A DNA stretch of 64,000 nucleotides from Metopolophium dirhodum. Taxonomy: Eukaryota > Arthropoda > Insecta > Hemiptera > Aphididae. This document shows, piece by piece, positions 21,397-33,228 of the stretch (the stretch's first letter is position 1; each line of letters begins with the position of its first letter). Both the position numbers and the translations under genes were made by a program. The notes below the pieces were generated by a model, which was not told the DNA's origin, did not search any database, and worked only from the letters and a program-made list of their open reading frames with translations. The DNA lies in NCBI RefSeq assembly GCF_019925205.1, contig NC_083560.1:146216526-146280525 (forward strand), written 5' to 3'.

Positions 21397-21453
21397 GATG
21401 TGTGAACGAAGTAGCTGAACGTGAGTTGGAGAAACGAAGACAATAGGCTATAA

Positions 21454-22381
21454 CAGGGGTGGCGAACCTTTTTTGGGTCAAGTGCCAAAATTTAAAATCA
21501 AGTTTTTTGAAATATGTTCACGTGCCACCAAAAAAAAAAATGAATTTTACTAGGTAAGATGAAAAGAAAAAGCATGCAATAATTAAACACATTTTATTAG
21601 GTATATACTATATAATTCAATAAATAAATAATAAATAAATAGTGTATATGTAAAGTTTTATTTCATTTATTAATGTGATTTCTGTTGTTATTTTTTAGAA
21701 GATAACATTTTAATATCTGGAGTATAGTGCATCTTTATTTGATAGTGCACGTGAAATAAAACATTTTAGTTCATCGGCAGATTTTGTCAACAGTGTTTTA
21801 TGAATAGTTTTATGACGTTTGACAGATGAAGTCCGACATCCAACACTTTCTGAACACAGTACACATAACGCTTTATTATTTTTGAATATCATACCATATT
21901 TGAATGTCCACCATTCTTGAAAGTTTCGACTCGTTGATTCTTCAGAACATTTCATTTTTTTTGAAAGTGACATATTAATAAAATACTCGTATTTATTTGA
22001 TTATCAATAATCACAATAGTTGACGACGGCCGACGGGTAACTAAATTATAAGTTCGTTTGAACCTTGAACGGCTGACAAATGTGCAATTGTTGTTATCGC
22101 AACCGGTCGCGGTATTGGTAAATTTAAAATAAACTTCGTAATCGAATGTTGGGTACTTTATATTTCTATCGTAGCAATAAGAGTACAAAAATCATAAATA
22201 TTATTTATTATAACATTTATAAACACATTTTATTACAAACTTATAAATTTGATTCTTAAAATTTCTCATACTAAAGTTTTAAAATATAATATTTTTTTTT
22301 AAGATGAATAATATTTGCGTGCCACGAAAATTTGGTCAACGTGCCACTTCTGGCACGCGTGCCATAGGTTCGCCACCCCTG
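21454..22381. mobile_element. Non-autonomous hAT element, 928 bp, perfect 8-bp target duplication
   Basis: Terminal inverted repeats of 15 bp, CAGGGGTGGCGAACC at left and its complement at right, flanked by GGCTATAA at 21446-21453 and 22382-22389. The 8-bp duplication is diagnostic of hAT. It interrupts the BEL pol tail; the coding sense of that tail continues on both sides of the insertion. Confidence 0.92.
21710..21973 (-). CDS. N-terminal zinc-finger piece of a hAT transposase
   Basis: An 87-residue frame in the 928-bp hAT. It matches the BED-like N-terminus of SCAN/ZBED5/SPIN-DOC type hAT proteins: NFQEWWTFKYGMIF, then CVLCSESVGC and VKRHKTIH, giving a Cys2-His2-like finger. The catalytic domain is missing, so the element depends on a full copy elsewhere. 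It might act as a DNA-binding competitor if expressed; this is speculation. Confidence 0.6.
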   Translation of the reverse strand: MSLSKKMKCSEESTSRNFQEWWTFKYGMIFKNNKALCVLCSESVGCRTSSVKRHKTIHKTLLTKSADELKCFISRALSNKDALYSRY

Positions 22382-22389
22382 GGCTATAA

Positions 22390-24164
22390 TATGCAGGACT
22401 TTATCTAAAGATGAGAAACGCTGTAGAACATTGTTAATTGAGCAGTTTGTCGTAGTTAGGAGAACGGTACATTTTCGCGCTTCTGTGGAGATGTTAGCAT
22501 CAGTTGTATTTGAATGATTTACAGCAGACGGCCATTCGTCAGGAGATTCTAGTAAATATGCAGGTCCTGTCCACCACAACGGAAGAGTAGCAAGTTCTGA
22601 TGGAAAAAGTCCACGAGACGCACAATCAACTGGATTTTGATGTGTAAGAACGTGGTTTCAAATGTCGGGTGACGTGAGCTCGTGAATTTGGCTAGTGCGG
22701 TTAGCAACAAACGTAGCCCAACGATGAGGATACTGTATCCACGCTAAAGCGGTGGTTGAGTATGTCCAGGCATAGAATTTATCGATTTTGATACGATTTG
22801 AATAGGTATCGATGACGAAGCGTAGAAGTCTGGCAGCTAAAACAGCTCCACATAGTTCAAGTCGCGGAATTGTAGACCTTCTTAAAGGGGCCACTTTCGA
22901 CTTGCCAGTCACAAGGTGACAATGAACTGAGGTAGGAGTTGTGGTTCGAAGGTAAACGGCCGCAGCGTATCCTTTTTCCGAACTATCCGAGAATGCGTGG
23001 AGTTGGATCGATGTGGCGTCGTCAAATGTGATCCGACGAGGGATAGAGACGGCTTCAATTCACATTAGCTCTGACTGATATCGTGTCCACATTACAGCGA
23101 ATATCCTTTGGTATTTCTTCATCCCATTTGACTCCAGCAATCCAGAGTTGCTGCATGACGTGTTTCGTCCAGAATGTTGTCAGCGACAGCAAGCCTAACG
23201 GATCAAAAATCCTAGCAATGTCTGAAAGGACTTTACGCTTCGTTGGAATGACTGCTGACGGTTTAGCTTTAAAATAAAAATTATCAGCTACCGGGTCCCA
23301 CTTCAGACCTAGCACCTTCAAGTCTGAATGTTCACTGCTCTCGAAAAGGACAGATGGTGAAATGGCACGGGCTTCTTCTGGTACAGTTTGCAGAAGTTGA
23401 CTATTGTTGCTGCCCACTTTCGGAATTGAAATTGCGCCATGGCACACAAGTTTATTAATTGGGATTGGCATTCCAAAGCAGTTTCTGTTGAGTTGGCTCC
23501 GATCAGGATATCATCAACAAAAGTGTCATTTAATAATACAGAAGCAGCTATCGGTCATGTTGCACCATCTACAGTCGCTAATTCACGGATAGTGCGAAGT
23601 GCTTGGTATGGAGCTGCAGAGGTGCCGTACGTCACAGTACATAAACGGTGTTCGTCAATCTGAGATGTGGACGAGAATCTCCACAGAATCCGCAAGTAAT
23701 CTCTGTGAGCGGGTCTGATGAGAATCTGGTTTATATTTATTTACATCTGCTTGATATCAGCCATAAACAAGTATTTCCAAAGTCGAGCATGAACTCAGCA
23801 TATTGATCTTGCAGGTCTTTGTTGTGGTTGAGACGACATTCTAGGGCCTTGAACCGTTGCAAAGCTAACGTTTTTGAGTCACCAAGCAGTGGGCGTGGTT
23901 TCAGAAACGGAAGAATGACAACAAATCTACCAGAACTTAGCCGAGTTGAAGTAGAAGAAGTTGAAGTAGAGTGGAAGTATATATTTTTTCAGCAGCAACG
24001 TCAGCTGGACTCAAATGGCAAGTGGTGGGTAGCTCTTCAAGTTCCCAGAATTTTTTAATTAATGAGTCAATCGGCTCGGATACGTTCACGTTCAGTATGG
24101 TGACAGAAGAGCGGTCTTTAATTTCCGTTGGTCCCATGAGCACCCATCCAAAAACAGTGTTCAT
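22390..24164 (-). pseudogene. pol: BEL element 2 pol: RT and RNase H, fragmented
   Basis: Successive minus-strand blocks in shifting frames. 24164-23937 holds the region before the RT (TVFGWVLMGP). An RT block around 23530-23480 has the catalytic FVDDILIGAN. 23471-23055 holds the KVLSDIARIFDPLGLLS segment. 22912-22658 holds KSKVAPLRRSTIPRLELCGA and the RNase H stretch AWTYSTTALAWI. About 22620-22390 holds the tail with the LWWTGPAYL segment. The RNase H Asp in WTDS is Tyr, as in BEL element 1. No integrase motif is present; after the hAT insertion the sense sequence runs into the 3' LTR near 21400. Confidence 0.75.
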
Positions 24165-24191
24165 TGCGAGGGGTTCACCAACTTGGCCCTT

Positions 24192-24960
24192 TCACTGGCT
24201 ATCAAGGAACACTGAAAGTAAAAGATCGGCTCCGATTAGTAAGTCAATTGGGCCAGGTGTATTATATGATTGGTCGGCCAGTGATAGACTATTAATAAGA
24301 TCCCAGTGCCCAAATGTAACTGGAGTTTGAGGAGTTGGTCCAGTTATTTGCGGAACTACAGATATGTCAAGGCAAAAAGAGGGTGATGGCTGACCGGAGG
24401 GAGACATCTTAATATTGCATTTGCCCGGAACAATTGTAGAGTCTGAACTAGCAAATGTAGAAACGCTGACAGAAGATCGGAATTGACGAAGCATAAGAGT
24501 ACACGCAGCTCGCTCCGTGATAAAGCTAGCTTGTGAACCAGAGTCTAATAACGCTCTTAAAGGGTGTCGCCGTCCATTGGCAGCATAGACGTCTACTATT
24601 GCTGTTGAAAATAGAACGATTCGCTGAGGTTGTCCTCGAACAATACATGAGGTAGTCGTAACATAGGACTCAGCGACAGGCTCTGCTGTCTTAGTGAATA
24701 TTGTATTTGACGATACTGAGCCAAAGGTATTTGGTTTATTTGCAGTAAAATTAATATGCAAAAACGTGTGATGACTTTTCTTACATGACTGACATTTATA
24801 GGTTGAATTGCAATTCATTGAAGAGTGACCTGATCCCAGACAGTTTATACACAACCGATGCGTTTTGGCAATAAGAAATCGTTCATTCGGAGGCTTGTCG
24901 GTAAATAGTTTACATGACCTTATTGAATGAGGTGCATTACACAGTGGACACTGCTTGATG
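24192..24960 (-). pseudogene. pro: BEL element 2 zinc knuckles and aspartic protease (DUF1758)
   Basis: The N-terminal part (to about 24740) has two Cys/His clusters: CPLC...C and CINCLGSGHSSMNC, followed by CQSCKKSHH. Then comes the retropepsin-like domain with the active-site block ALLDSGSQASFI. The domain ends with IDLLIGADLLLSVFL, the usual ILIG-like motif. Downstream RT sequence follows after a frameshift near 24170. Confidence 0.78.
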
Positions 24961-24982
24961 GACGAATTACTCGAAGTGGTGG

Positions 24983-26012
24983 CTAGAACGGCTGAAGACG
25001 AGTGAGGTTTGAAACTTGATTGCTAAACTGACTTATGCGGTTTCGATGCACTATCGTGTCGGTCAAATGAGGAACAACTGGAATAAATTTCCGCAGACCG
25101 CAGATGAGTACGCAAAATTCAACAAATTCAGAAATTTGAGGATCATGATTCTCCCCAACGACCAACTCTCACCGAGCACGAAGTTCATAGTCAAGGTGTT
25201 TTTCAACGATGTGCACCAGAAGCGGACTCCATTGGCGCGTTACAAAATCAAGGTTGTCCAAAGCAGCAGTGTTCTCTAAGATCGTATTGATCTGAGTTTG
25301 TATAGAGGAGCTATCATTGGACTTAACAATCTGGTTATCGAGCAGAGCATCAAGGTGAATACGAGCAAGATCACGCTTGTTGCCATAACGGGAACGCAAT
25401 ATTTTCCACGCACTAGTGTAATTCGTAGCCGTTAACGCGAGATGTGAGATAAGTGATAGAGCTTCACCCTTAAGAGACATTTTCAGAAATTCAAAACGCT
25501 CAACGTTCGGCAGTTCAGGAGCGTGCGATAGTATGGAGTTAAACAAATCGTCAAAGCCCTGTCACTCGGTCATCTCACCGGAAAAAATAGGGAAGGTACG
25601 CTTAGGTAACTGAAAAGCTGATAAGTGATGTAGACCACTTGTTTGATTTGAAAATGATGTCGCAGCTGCGTCCATCGAAGATGAAATTGTCAATTTGTGA
25701 ACATCAGCGAAAGCAGCCAGTTTATAATAAAGACTATCGAATGACGTAATGAGAGTTTGACTATTTTTCACTAATGTCAGTTATCTCATCAGGGGCTGTT
25801 TTTGAATTAACGGCCGATTCCATTATTTGGACATCATCCTCAACTGCAGTTCGAAGAGGGGTGAGCTCACTGATCATTTTTGAAATCTTGGCTCGTTTTC
25901 CAGAGTTTGTACGGTCATTATTGAAGTCAATAGAAGCTTGGGCAAAAGATTTCAATTTGGTAATGCAGCGAAGAATGCGCGATTTTGCGTCACTGTAAAT
26001 AGCGTCCGCCAT
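24983..26012 (-). pseudogene. gag: BEL element 2 gag (DUF1759), broken
   Basis: The frame starts at 26012 (MADAIYSDAKSRILRC) and breaks near 25765. It resumes in 25771-25562 (LPKRTFPIFSGEM) and, after an in-frame TGA in place of a Trp codon (25562-25564), continues with the DUF1759 core FEFLKMSLKGEALSLI and NYTSAWKILRSRYGN. A further shift lies near 25170. Gag forms the particle. The order and motifs are those of BEL/Pao gag. Confidence 0.78.
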
Positions 26013-26229
26013 TGCTGTCCGAATTCATTTGATGCAGCTACAGTTCTACAAAGTAACGTAGAGTATGCGTGGATAACTTCTAGGTCCACAATAATTCAAC
26101 GACAGTACAGATTTAAAGATGTAGGTACTAGTTTGTGTCTTACAATAACAATAATATCAATGGAGAATAATGATCATGGACTAAAAAAAATGCTTCGTAT
26201 ACCATAGTCATGGTTTGTATTAGTCATCT

Positions 26230-26246
26230 GGCCCGAAGGACCAAAA
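26230..26246 (-). promoter_or_regulatory. Primer binding site of BEL element 2
   Basis: Just inside the 5' LTR, on the minus strand, lies TGGTCCTTCGGGCC, placed and composed like the primer binding sites of BEL/Pao elements. The tRNA was not identified. Confidence 0.55.
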
Positions 26247-26248
26247 AA

Positions 26249-26666
26249 TGTACGCGTCCCACAATAGGGACTACCCGAAGGTGACAACTCGGTGACAACC
26301 GAGACGAGATTTCGTGTGTTGATGGCCGTCAATGTCACCACAAACCGACGACAATTTTTGGGTAGGCAACCAAATGTACACTTGCAAGAAGGTGTGGTGA
26401 GTAGGCAACCAAATGTGCACGGCGACGACAACGACGAGGACGGGAGGGAACTACCGAGGAATGAGGATGGTGCAAGCTATTTATGGGTGGAGGGTCGTCT
26501 CTGTGGTCGAATTGGTTTGGTGCAATGACCACAAAGCTCACAAACACGGGGACAATACTTAATTCTAATGAAGTCTTGAGACAGTGACGGGTGTAACGCA
26601 ATCGGCAGACGATCTGGGCGGCCTCTCACACAACATACGTACTATATAATATGTTGCTGGCGGACT
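26249..26666 (-). repeat. 5' LTR of BEL element 2
   Basis: Same start and end as the left LTR. It contains an extra block of about 40 bp (near 26360-26400) made by local duplication of GTAGGCAACCAAATGT. Confidence 0.78.
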
Positions 26667-27496
26667 TACGCAGAGACGAATGATGGGAACAACCGCAGAC
26701 AACAACCAGAGTCCCGATTTGACGGCGGCGATAGTAATAATAAGAATAAGAAAAGACTTACGGTTGCGTGTTGGAGATCGTATGTTTATTGATGATAATA
26801 ATTTTATAGCAACACACAATATAATATTAAAAAATAATAAAAATACTCGACAACTGTGTGCACCAATAATAAATGTTGTGTTCGCTTTAATAGCGGGTCA
26901 CAAATATAAATAATACGGTGTGTTATATAGGGCTAATAAAAATAATAAAGATTGCTATATTAGCGCATTTCACAATATAAAACGTATGGTCGCTTTAATA
27001 GCGGGCCAAAAAACAATGATAATAGTAATAATAATAATTAATAGGGCGTTGACCGCAGAACGTAAACGAAAACAAAGCAAGATAACGGGAGATAATATTA
27101 TATATATCGACCGATAGTACAACAACACAAAGAGATTAAACAAATACAAGAATTATAATAATTCATAATTAACAGAATGAGCGGTGTATGGATGACAAGG
27201 GAGCTGATAGGGAGCGGTCGTCGTCGCCGCCGAATTAGATTACGCGATGCGTTAATAGCTTGGCGCGAACAATATCACTTATTTTAGTGTTAGTATTTAT
27301 AATATTAATGTTTAAGGTTATTACAATATTTTCTTTTTTTGTTTACATAATAAATATATATATACTTTCCTTATGTATTCCATCTCCAACACCATGTTAA
27401 CAATATTAATTAATTAATTTAATAACTTATATATTTTTTTTCTTTTGTATCCCAGTTCTATATTTTACCCTTACTTCCTACATGTTTACCTATTTA
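26667..27496. other. AT-rich region with short direct repeats and an Arg-rich micro-ORF
   Basis: Two copies of TCGCTTTAATAGCGGG (about 26881 and 26990), each containing the palindrome CGCTTTAATAGCG. A 36-codon frame at 27178-27288 encodes an Arg-rich peptide (SGRRRRRIRLRDAL). No recognised gene. It separates BEL element 2 from a gypsy gag remnant. Confidence 0.4.
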
Positions 27497-28311
27497 CTAT
27501 ACATATATTTTTTTTTCTTTCTTTTTAACTTTGAAATGATTTGATTTTCCACTCGTGTAACAACCAGTGTTACTTCTATTTTGATTATTACCATAATTAT
27601 TTCGCTGATTATAATTATCGTTATAATTTTGTCTATAATTGTTACTATATCCGCCGCGATTATTATTATTAAAATTACTGTATCCTCCGCGATTAACATT
27701 TTTATTGACTTTATTGTATCCGTCACTATAACCATTTCGATTATTTAAATTATTATTTCTACCGTTTCGATTCATATGGCCGTTATTACTGCGGTAAAAT
27801 GTATTATTTTTACTATTATTATTCTGTTGTTTTGTATTATCCCCATTTACACCCTGATTCTCGTTTTTACTAAAATTTTGACTTTGCACATTATTCTGCA
27901 AATTTTCTATATTCATCCTAGAATTATATTCGATTTCCTCGTCAAGAGCCATTTGTATACACTCCTCCAAAGACTTAGGACTTCTTGCTTTCAGTACTAT
28001 TTATAAGTGATTTGGTAACCCCGTCATAAATATAATCATAGCCTGTTTTTTCGTTTGGTTTTTCACTACAGTTTCCTCAGCTTTGTTCAACCCTACGGTA
28101 CTGGCTGCACATAATTTGTAATATAATTCCTCGATTCTATTCGCGAATTTCGCTACACTTTCCCCTTCTGCCATACGTGCCGTATTTAAACCTATTGATA
28201 AAGCCCTCTCCGAAATTTTATGCTCGAATGCCCCTTTTAAAATTGGTTTTATTGCTTCCCAAGAATCTAACGTGCGATACTTAGTTATTTCCAAAGCATT
28301 TCCCGTTAATT
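27497..28311 (-). pseudogene. gag: Gypsy/errantivirus gag remnant (element D)
   Basis: Two frames make a gypsy-type gag: 28311-28001, with LDSWEAIKPILKGAFEHK and ESVAKFANRIEELYYKLC, and 27970-27497, an Asn/Gly-rich basic region ending in a degenerate knuckle GCYTSGKSNH. The frames are offset near 27985. It parallels the gag of element C (57154-58512) in layout. Pro and pol are missing, and the left end is lost at 28311, where a plus-strand hAT fragment abuts. Confidence 0.75.
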
Positions 28312-29170
28312 TAGGAAGTTGCCAAAAAAGTTGGAATTGATGACAAATTTGATAGTTTACAAAGATCGAGACGTAAGGCGATTCTTTTTAATTATGAATC
28401 TCAGGATAACCCTATAAATGATCCAGAAATTCACTTCAAAGTTAATTTTTTTTATCAAGTTTTGGATACAGGTATTCAGTCAATAATTGAAAGATTTGAT
28501 AAGCTATCTGAGCATAACAGTTTATTTTCGTTCTTATATAACATATCAATAATTGAAGATGAAAATGAGTTGTTAAAACACTGCAAGGATCTACAACTTA
28601 ATACATATGTAAAATGAAAATGGTGGAGCTTTTCCTAACCTGGTCACAGTACTTAAGATCTTACTGACATTACCTATAACTGCAGCTAGTGCCGAAAAAT
28701 CATTTTCAAAACTGAAAATTATTAAAAACTATTTGCGGTCCCAAATATGTCAATTAATGCGTTTAGTTGGTCTGGCAGTTATTTCAATTGAAAAGGATGT
28801 ATCAAACAAATTGGACATGGAAGAAATAATAGAAGAGTTTGCAACATTAAAAGCCAGAAAAATAAAATTTATATAAATATTAAAAATGTTGGATTCTTTT
28901 TTTATACCACTTTAAATTTTTTTTAAGTTTAATGTATTTCAATTTCAACAAAAATGTGTACTATTTATATTTCTATAGTTGAATAAAAATATTTTTTTGT
29001 GAATTATAAATTATGACTATAACGTGATATACTGTGACTTAAGCCCGAAGTAGACGTAAATATGTTTGAGGATATGGTGGGGGGACAAGGGGTAAATAGA
29101 GGGATCAAAAATGAAAGGGCGGCAAATTTTGATTTTGCCTATGTATACATCTTGTCTAGAGCCGGCCCTG
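28312..29170 (+). mobile_element. hAT fragment (ZMYM/DUF4371 type), 3' end
   Basis: The coding remains (28312-28878) cover the end of a DUF4371/hAT transposase. After a frame change near 28615, the hAT dimerisation motif appears: LPITAASAEKSFSKLK followed by LRSQICQLMRLVGLAVISIE. The right end is a canonical hAT terminus: the complement reads CAGGGCCGGCTCTAGAC (about 29154-29170). The 5' half and left terminus are missing. Confidence 0.78.
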
Positions 29171-30020
29171 CATGTTATTCAATTTTATACCTGAACTTAA
29201 ATGATTATAAAATATTATAATGTAGTATTATTTATATAAATATCACCTATATAATTATTGTTCGAAATATTCAAACCAAATTTGGGTTCATAATACAAAA
29301 ATAAAAATGTATTAATTCGTAATAACACATTCGTTTACACGTGTGCACGTCAATCTTTTTTTTGCCTACAACAATACTGTTTTCTGTTAGTTGTTACTAT
29401 TACTGCAGTCGTCTCATTTTGGTCTAAACTTGAAATATACTCCGTTTTTACTTACGAGTGAGTTCATTTTGCGTCCATCGTACGCGCACAGTTCGTTTAA
29501 TAGTTAATACGCCGTTCAAGTGCCACCGTAATTCGTCCAGAGTCAAGTGAACCTGCAGTGACAAGGAATCAAGGAACACCACACATTTGGTTACAGGTCG
29601 GTTTATTCTAATTAATATTAATATTATGTTACTTCATGATTTATGATATTATAATTATAATAATATCTTATATTATATATTATAACTATATCATCATCAA
29701 TATTATATAGGTATATTTCTATTATTTATATAATATATGTTACTACCGTAACTACTTAAAAATCTATCAATTTATCACTCTTTTATAAAGGTACATTTCA
29801 CTATCCATTACACATTACCATTTACCTATACACACTACACAGTGCGTATAAAATCATATTATATTAAATTTTACATTTATTATATATTATACGCCTATAT
29901 ATAATATAGTACTTCTGTATACAGTTATCCGAGTATATATCCCCGCCAAATAACATAGATTTATTATTAATTAAAAATACTATTGTACTCGCGCATATAC
30001 GTACATAACTATAATAAATA
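29171..30020. other. AT-rich region, probable 5' part of the CACTA-like element
   Basis: No gene seen. A less AT-rich stretch (about 29390-29597) ending in a splice-donor-like CAG-GTCGG may be an untranslated first exon of the gene at 30021. Confidence 0.35.
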
Positions 30021-31304
30021 ATGTATAATTCGCGATCATATAGAACCAAACGTAGAAGAATTCAAAATGAACTGCTAGCTTTAGAATCATCTTGTTCCGA
30101 TGATGATGATAATAATGTTGATGATGACGATTTGGTTTTGAATTATAACAGTATAACAAATAATCAAAATCGACATGATTGTTCTTGTATGGTGGAAAAT
30201 AATTCCAAGAATGTATCAATTGAAAATTTATCTGTTGAATTTGATAACTTGGACCACATTCAGCATGTCATAACTAATAACGAGGGAGCATCAATAAGTG
30301 GATTAAATGAAATTCATGAAGATGATGTACATTTTAACCATAAAAAAAACGTTAAACAAGCTATTGGGAAATGGGCAGTAGATTTTAATGTTCCTCAAAA
30401 TGCTGTAAATGCGCTTTTAGACGTACTAAAAAATAAAGCCGGCCTTGACTTTTTGCCTAAAGATTGTATGACATTGCTACACAATAAATCAACCAACATT
30501 TTAAATTTGAGAACTATGATCGCCACTACTGAATATTATAATTTTGGATTGGTTAATGGTATTAAAAGATATGCATCAATTTTTTCTTTAGATGACGAAG
30601 TTAAAATCGCAATTGGTATCGATGGACTGCCTTTATCAAAATGTAGCTCCAGTCAATTTTGGCTAGTATCGGCTTATATACAACCTCATCATAAATATGT
30701 GTTTCTAGTAGGAGTATACCATGGGTATGAAAAACCAAAAGACAGCAATGAATCTTACAAGATTTGATTTCAGAAATTGTAGAGTTAACTGAAAATGGTA
30801 TTACTATTGCTAATTTAAAAATTAAAATTAAAATTCAAGTAATATGTTGTGATGCACCTGCCAAATCCTTTATTATGAGAATAAAGGACCATTCTGGCTT
30901 CTCTTCTTGCACCCGCTGTGTACATGAAGGAGAATATTGTAACAACCGTGTTTGTTTTCCTTACATTGATAATGGTAGTGCAAATAGAACTCATGATGAT
31001 TATGTGTGTATGAACAATGAAGAACATCACATTTCAACTACTATATCATGTATATTACTTATCCCAGACATTGATATTATTTCATTGTTTTCTATGGATT
31101 ACATGCATTTAGTATGTTTGGGTACAACGAGAAAATTAATTAATCTTTGGATGAAGGGACCTCTTAATATCCTATTACTTAAGTGGAAAATAAAACTAAT
31201 AATCACATCACTTTGTAGCTTAAAGATAAATATCACCAGTGATTTCTCTAGAAAACCAAGATCATTGAAAATTCTCCAGATTCGGATATTGGAGTCGGCT
31301 GCAT
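30021..31304 (+). pseudogene. CACTA/EnSpm-like transposase (Tnp2 type), truncated
   Basis: The N-terminus is basic then acidic (SCSDDDDNNVDDDDLVL). It is followed by KWAVDFNVPQNAVNALLDVL, LPKDCMTLL, the IGIDGLPLSKCSSSQFWLVS block and GVYHGYEKPKD. The frame then shifts by one base near 30752 and continues VICCDAPAKSFIMRIKDHSG, CTRCVHEGEYC, HHISTT and SMDYMHLVCLGTTRKLINLW. This order is that of insect proteins related to the Tnp2 transposases of CACTA elements. Coding decays and is cut at about 31304 by the hAT remnant on the other strand. CACTA assignment is from motif order only. Confidence 0.65.
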
Positions 31305-31306
31305 AT

Positions 31307-33228
31307 TTACATACTCGGTTGTTCTTTGCCTCGAATAATTTGTGCTATATTTTCAATAATTTCATTTTTTATTTGGTTCACATTCATGAAAGGTAGGTGT
31401 TTAAATCGGGGATCTAAGAATGTACACTTAGAAAGAGTCATACTTTTTTCACAGTTTTTAAATCCATCCCTTGCATCCATATTAGCTAATAATTTTTTAG
31501 CTACAATCAATGCTCTTGGGGACAAATTAATTTTTAATAAACTATTGCACACTTTGTACAGACCCTGGACTATAACAATTACAAGCGATGCTGTCATATA
31601 TTTTTGTCCACTTATTGCTTTAGTAGCCTCTTCGAAAGGTTTTAATATTTTAATTATATCTTGTAAAATTATCCAATCTTCAGGCCTCAAAGTATCTGGA
31701 GCATTATCTAATAAACCTAACGTACCTCTAATTGATGTTTCCATTTCAACAAATCTATTGAACATGTAACTGGTAGAGTTCCAACGAGTTTGAACATCTT
31801 GTATAAGCTTCTTTGGCTCTTTTATTCCATTATTTATTTGGTAATTTTTAAATGCATTATAGGCTACAGTGCTTTCCCTGAAATGTGATACTATACATTT
31901 AACTTTGTCTATTAGATCATTCTCAAGAACAAGTGCTGACTGTACTATTAAGTTCAATGTATGAGCAAAGCATCCCATATTTTTAAAAGAAAATTGAGGG
32001 CATTTTTAATATTGGAAGCGTTATCGGTGACCGAAAATGTAATTTTGTCTTTTAAATTCCAAGAAACCAATACTTGTTTAATTCCTTTGATCAAATTAAT
32101 TAAATGAAGTTCAAGTCAAAAGAACGGCACTCTAAAAGTATAGACTTTAACAGATACTCGGAGTCAATGAAATGAATGGTGATTGCCATAAAACTTGCAT
32201 TGTTCCTGGATGTCCAGCAGTCAGTGGTCAAACAAGCACTTTCAATGGTAGACACCAACTCTTTCATTTCTCCTAAACATCTTTCATACATAGCCGGAAT
32301 ATGGACTTTTGATATAGTGTTACGGCTTGGCAGTTCATAACTGGGGTTCAATGCTTTATCAAATTCTTTAAAACCCGAATCTTCAACAACTTTAAATGGT
32401 TGAAAATCTTTTACAACAAGTTTTAAAAGTATTTGATCTAGTTTTTTTTTAGCATCTACTGATATTTTTTTAGGCAAATAATTTAAAATAGATGTTTGTT
32501 TACGTTTGCGCACTATAGAATTTGAAGCTTGGATCAAGGAGAAAGCATTTGACAAAGATGATATAGATATTTGGTCAGATACATCAGTCATAGGAGTAGA
32601 TGATGTTGGTGTTGATGGTAATATTGCAGAAGAACATGATGCAACTGATGAGGGATCATCAATTTGTTCACTTTCGTTATGATTCTAGAATAAATCAATT
32701 ACAAATTTGATAAAATATAAATTTAAAAATTTAAATAGTTGCTAGAGTATCTATAAACTTTGTATCTTGATCAGTTTTTAATTTAATTTCATGAAATATT
32801 GTACATTAATTGGAATATATTTTAAATAAATGTAAATATGTGTAATATTGGTATTAAAAAGATATCAAACTAATAAAATTAATTAATGTATCAAACTATA
32901 CTTTTAATAACTATTCATTATAAACTTGTTGATTAAAGTTAAAATTGTATAATATATTATTAAACTATTTAAATATAGTAATTAAATTTATTCAGTTATT
33001 AATTAAAATATTTGATTTTATTAGGTACTTTCTTTCGAAGAATTTATCGGCAGTTCGATTCCATGACAATTGGATAAATGTTTTTTTAAGATTATATATA
33101 GTTGACTTAAAAGAATATTTTTTTCGACATAAATCACATTTAGCAACATACTTATTTTGGTCAAAAATAGTGAAATGTTCCCAAATATTACTCGTGCGTC
33201 TATCCATATTTTTAAAAAAATGATACAA
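31307..33228 (-). pseudogene. ZBED-type hAT transposase, 3'-truncated
   Basis: The N-terminus (33228-33050) is a BED zinc finger: TSNIWEHFTIF, then CDLCRKKY. After an intron-like gap, 32680-32100 holds a Ser/Thr-rich linker, the KKLDQILLKLVVKDFQPF helix and the DDE-region block LTTDCWTSRNNASFMAITIHF. 31978-31307 holds CFAHTLNLIVQSAL, TRWNSTSYM and LDPRFKHLPF. The dimerisation tail is missing. Frames are broken near 32100-31980. It abuts the CACTA-like remnant, so one was inserted into or joined to the other. Confidence 0.8.

Larger units (their letters stand above)
21006..26666 (-). mobile_element. BEL/Pao retrotransposon, element 2, both LTRs, integrase lost
   Basis: Direct repeats (21006-21396 and 26249-26666) enclose gag, zinc knuckles, aspartic protease, RT and RNase H, all on the minus strand. 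The 5' LTR is therefore the right copy. Integrase is missing: the RNase H tail runs almost directly into the 3' LTR. A hAT element is inserted at 21454-22381. Many frameshifts make it an old copy. No target duplication was found at the outer borders. Confidence 0.8.
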
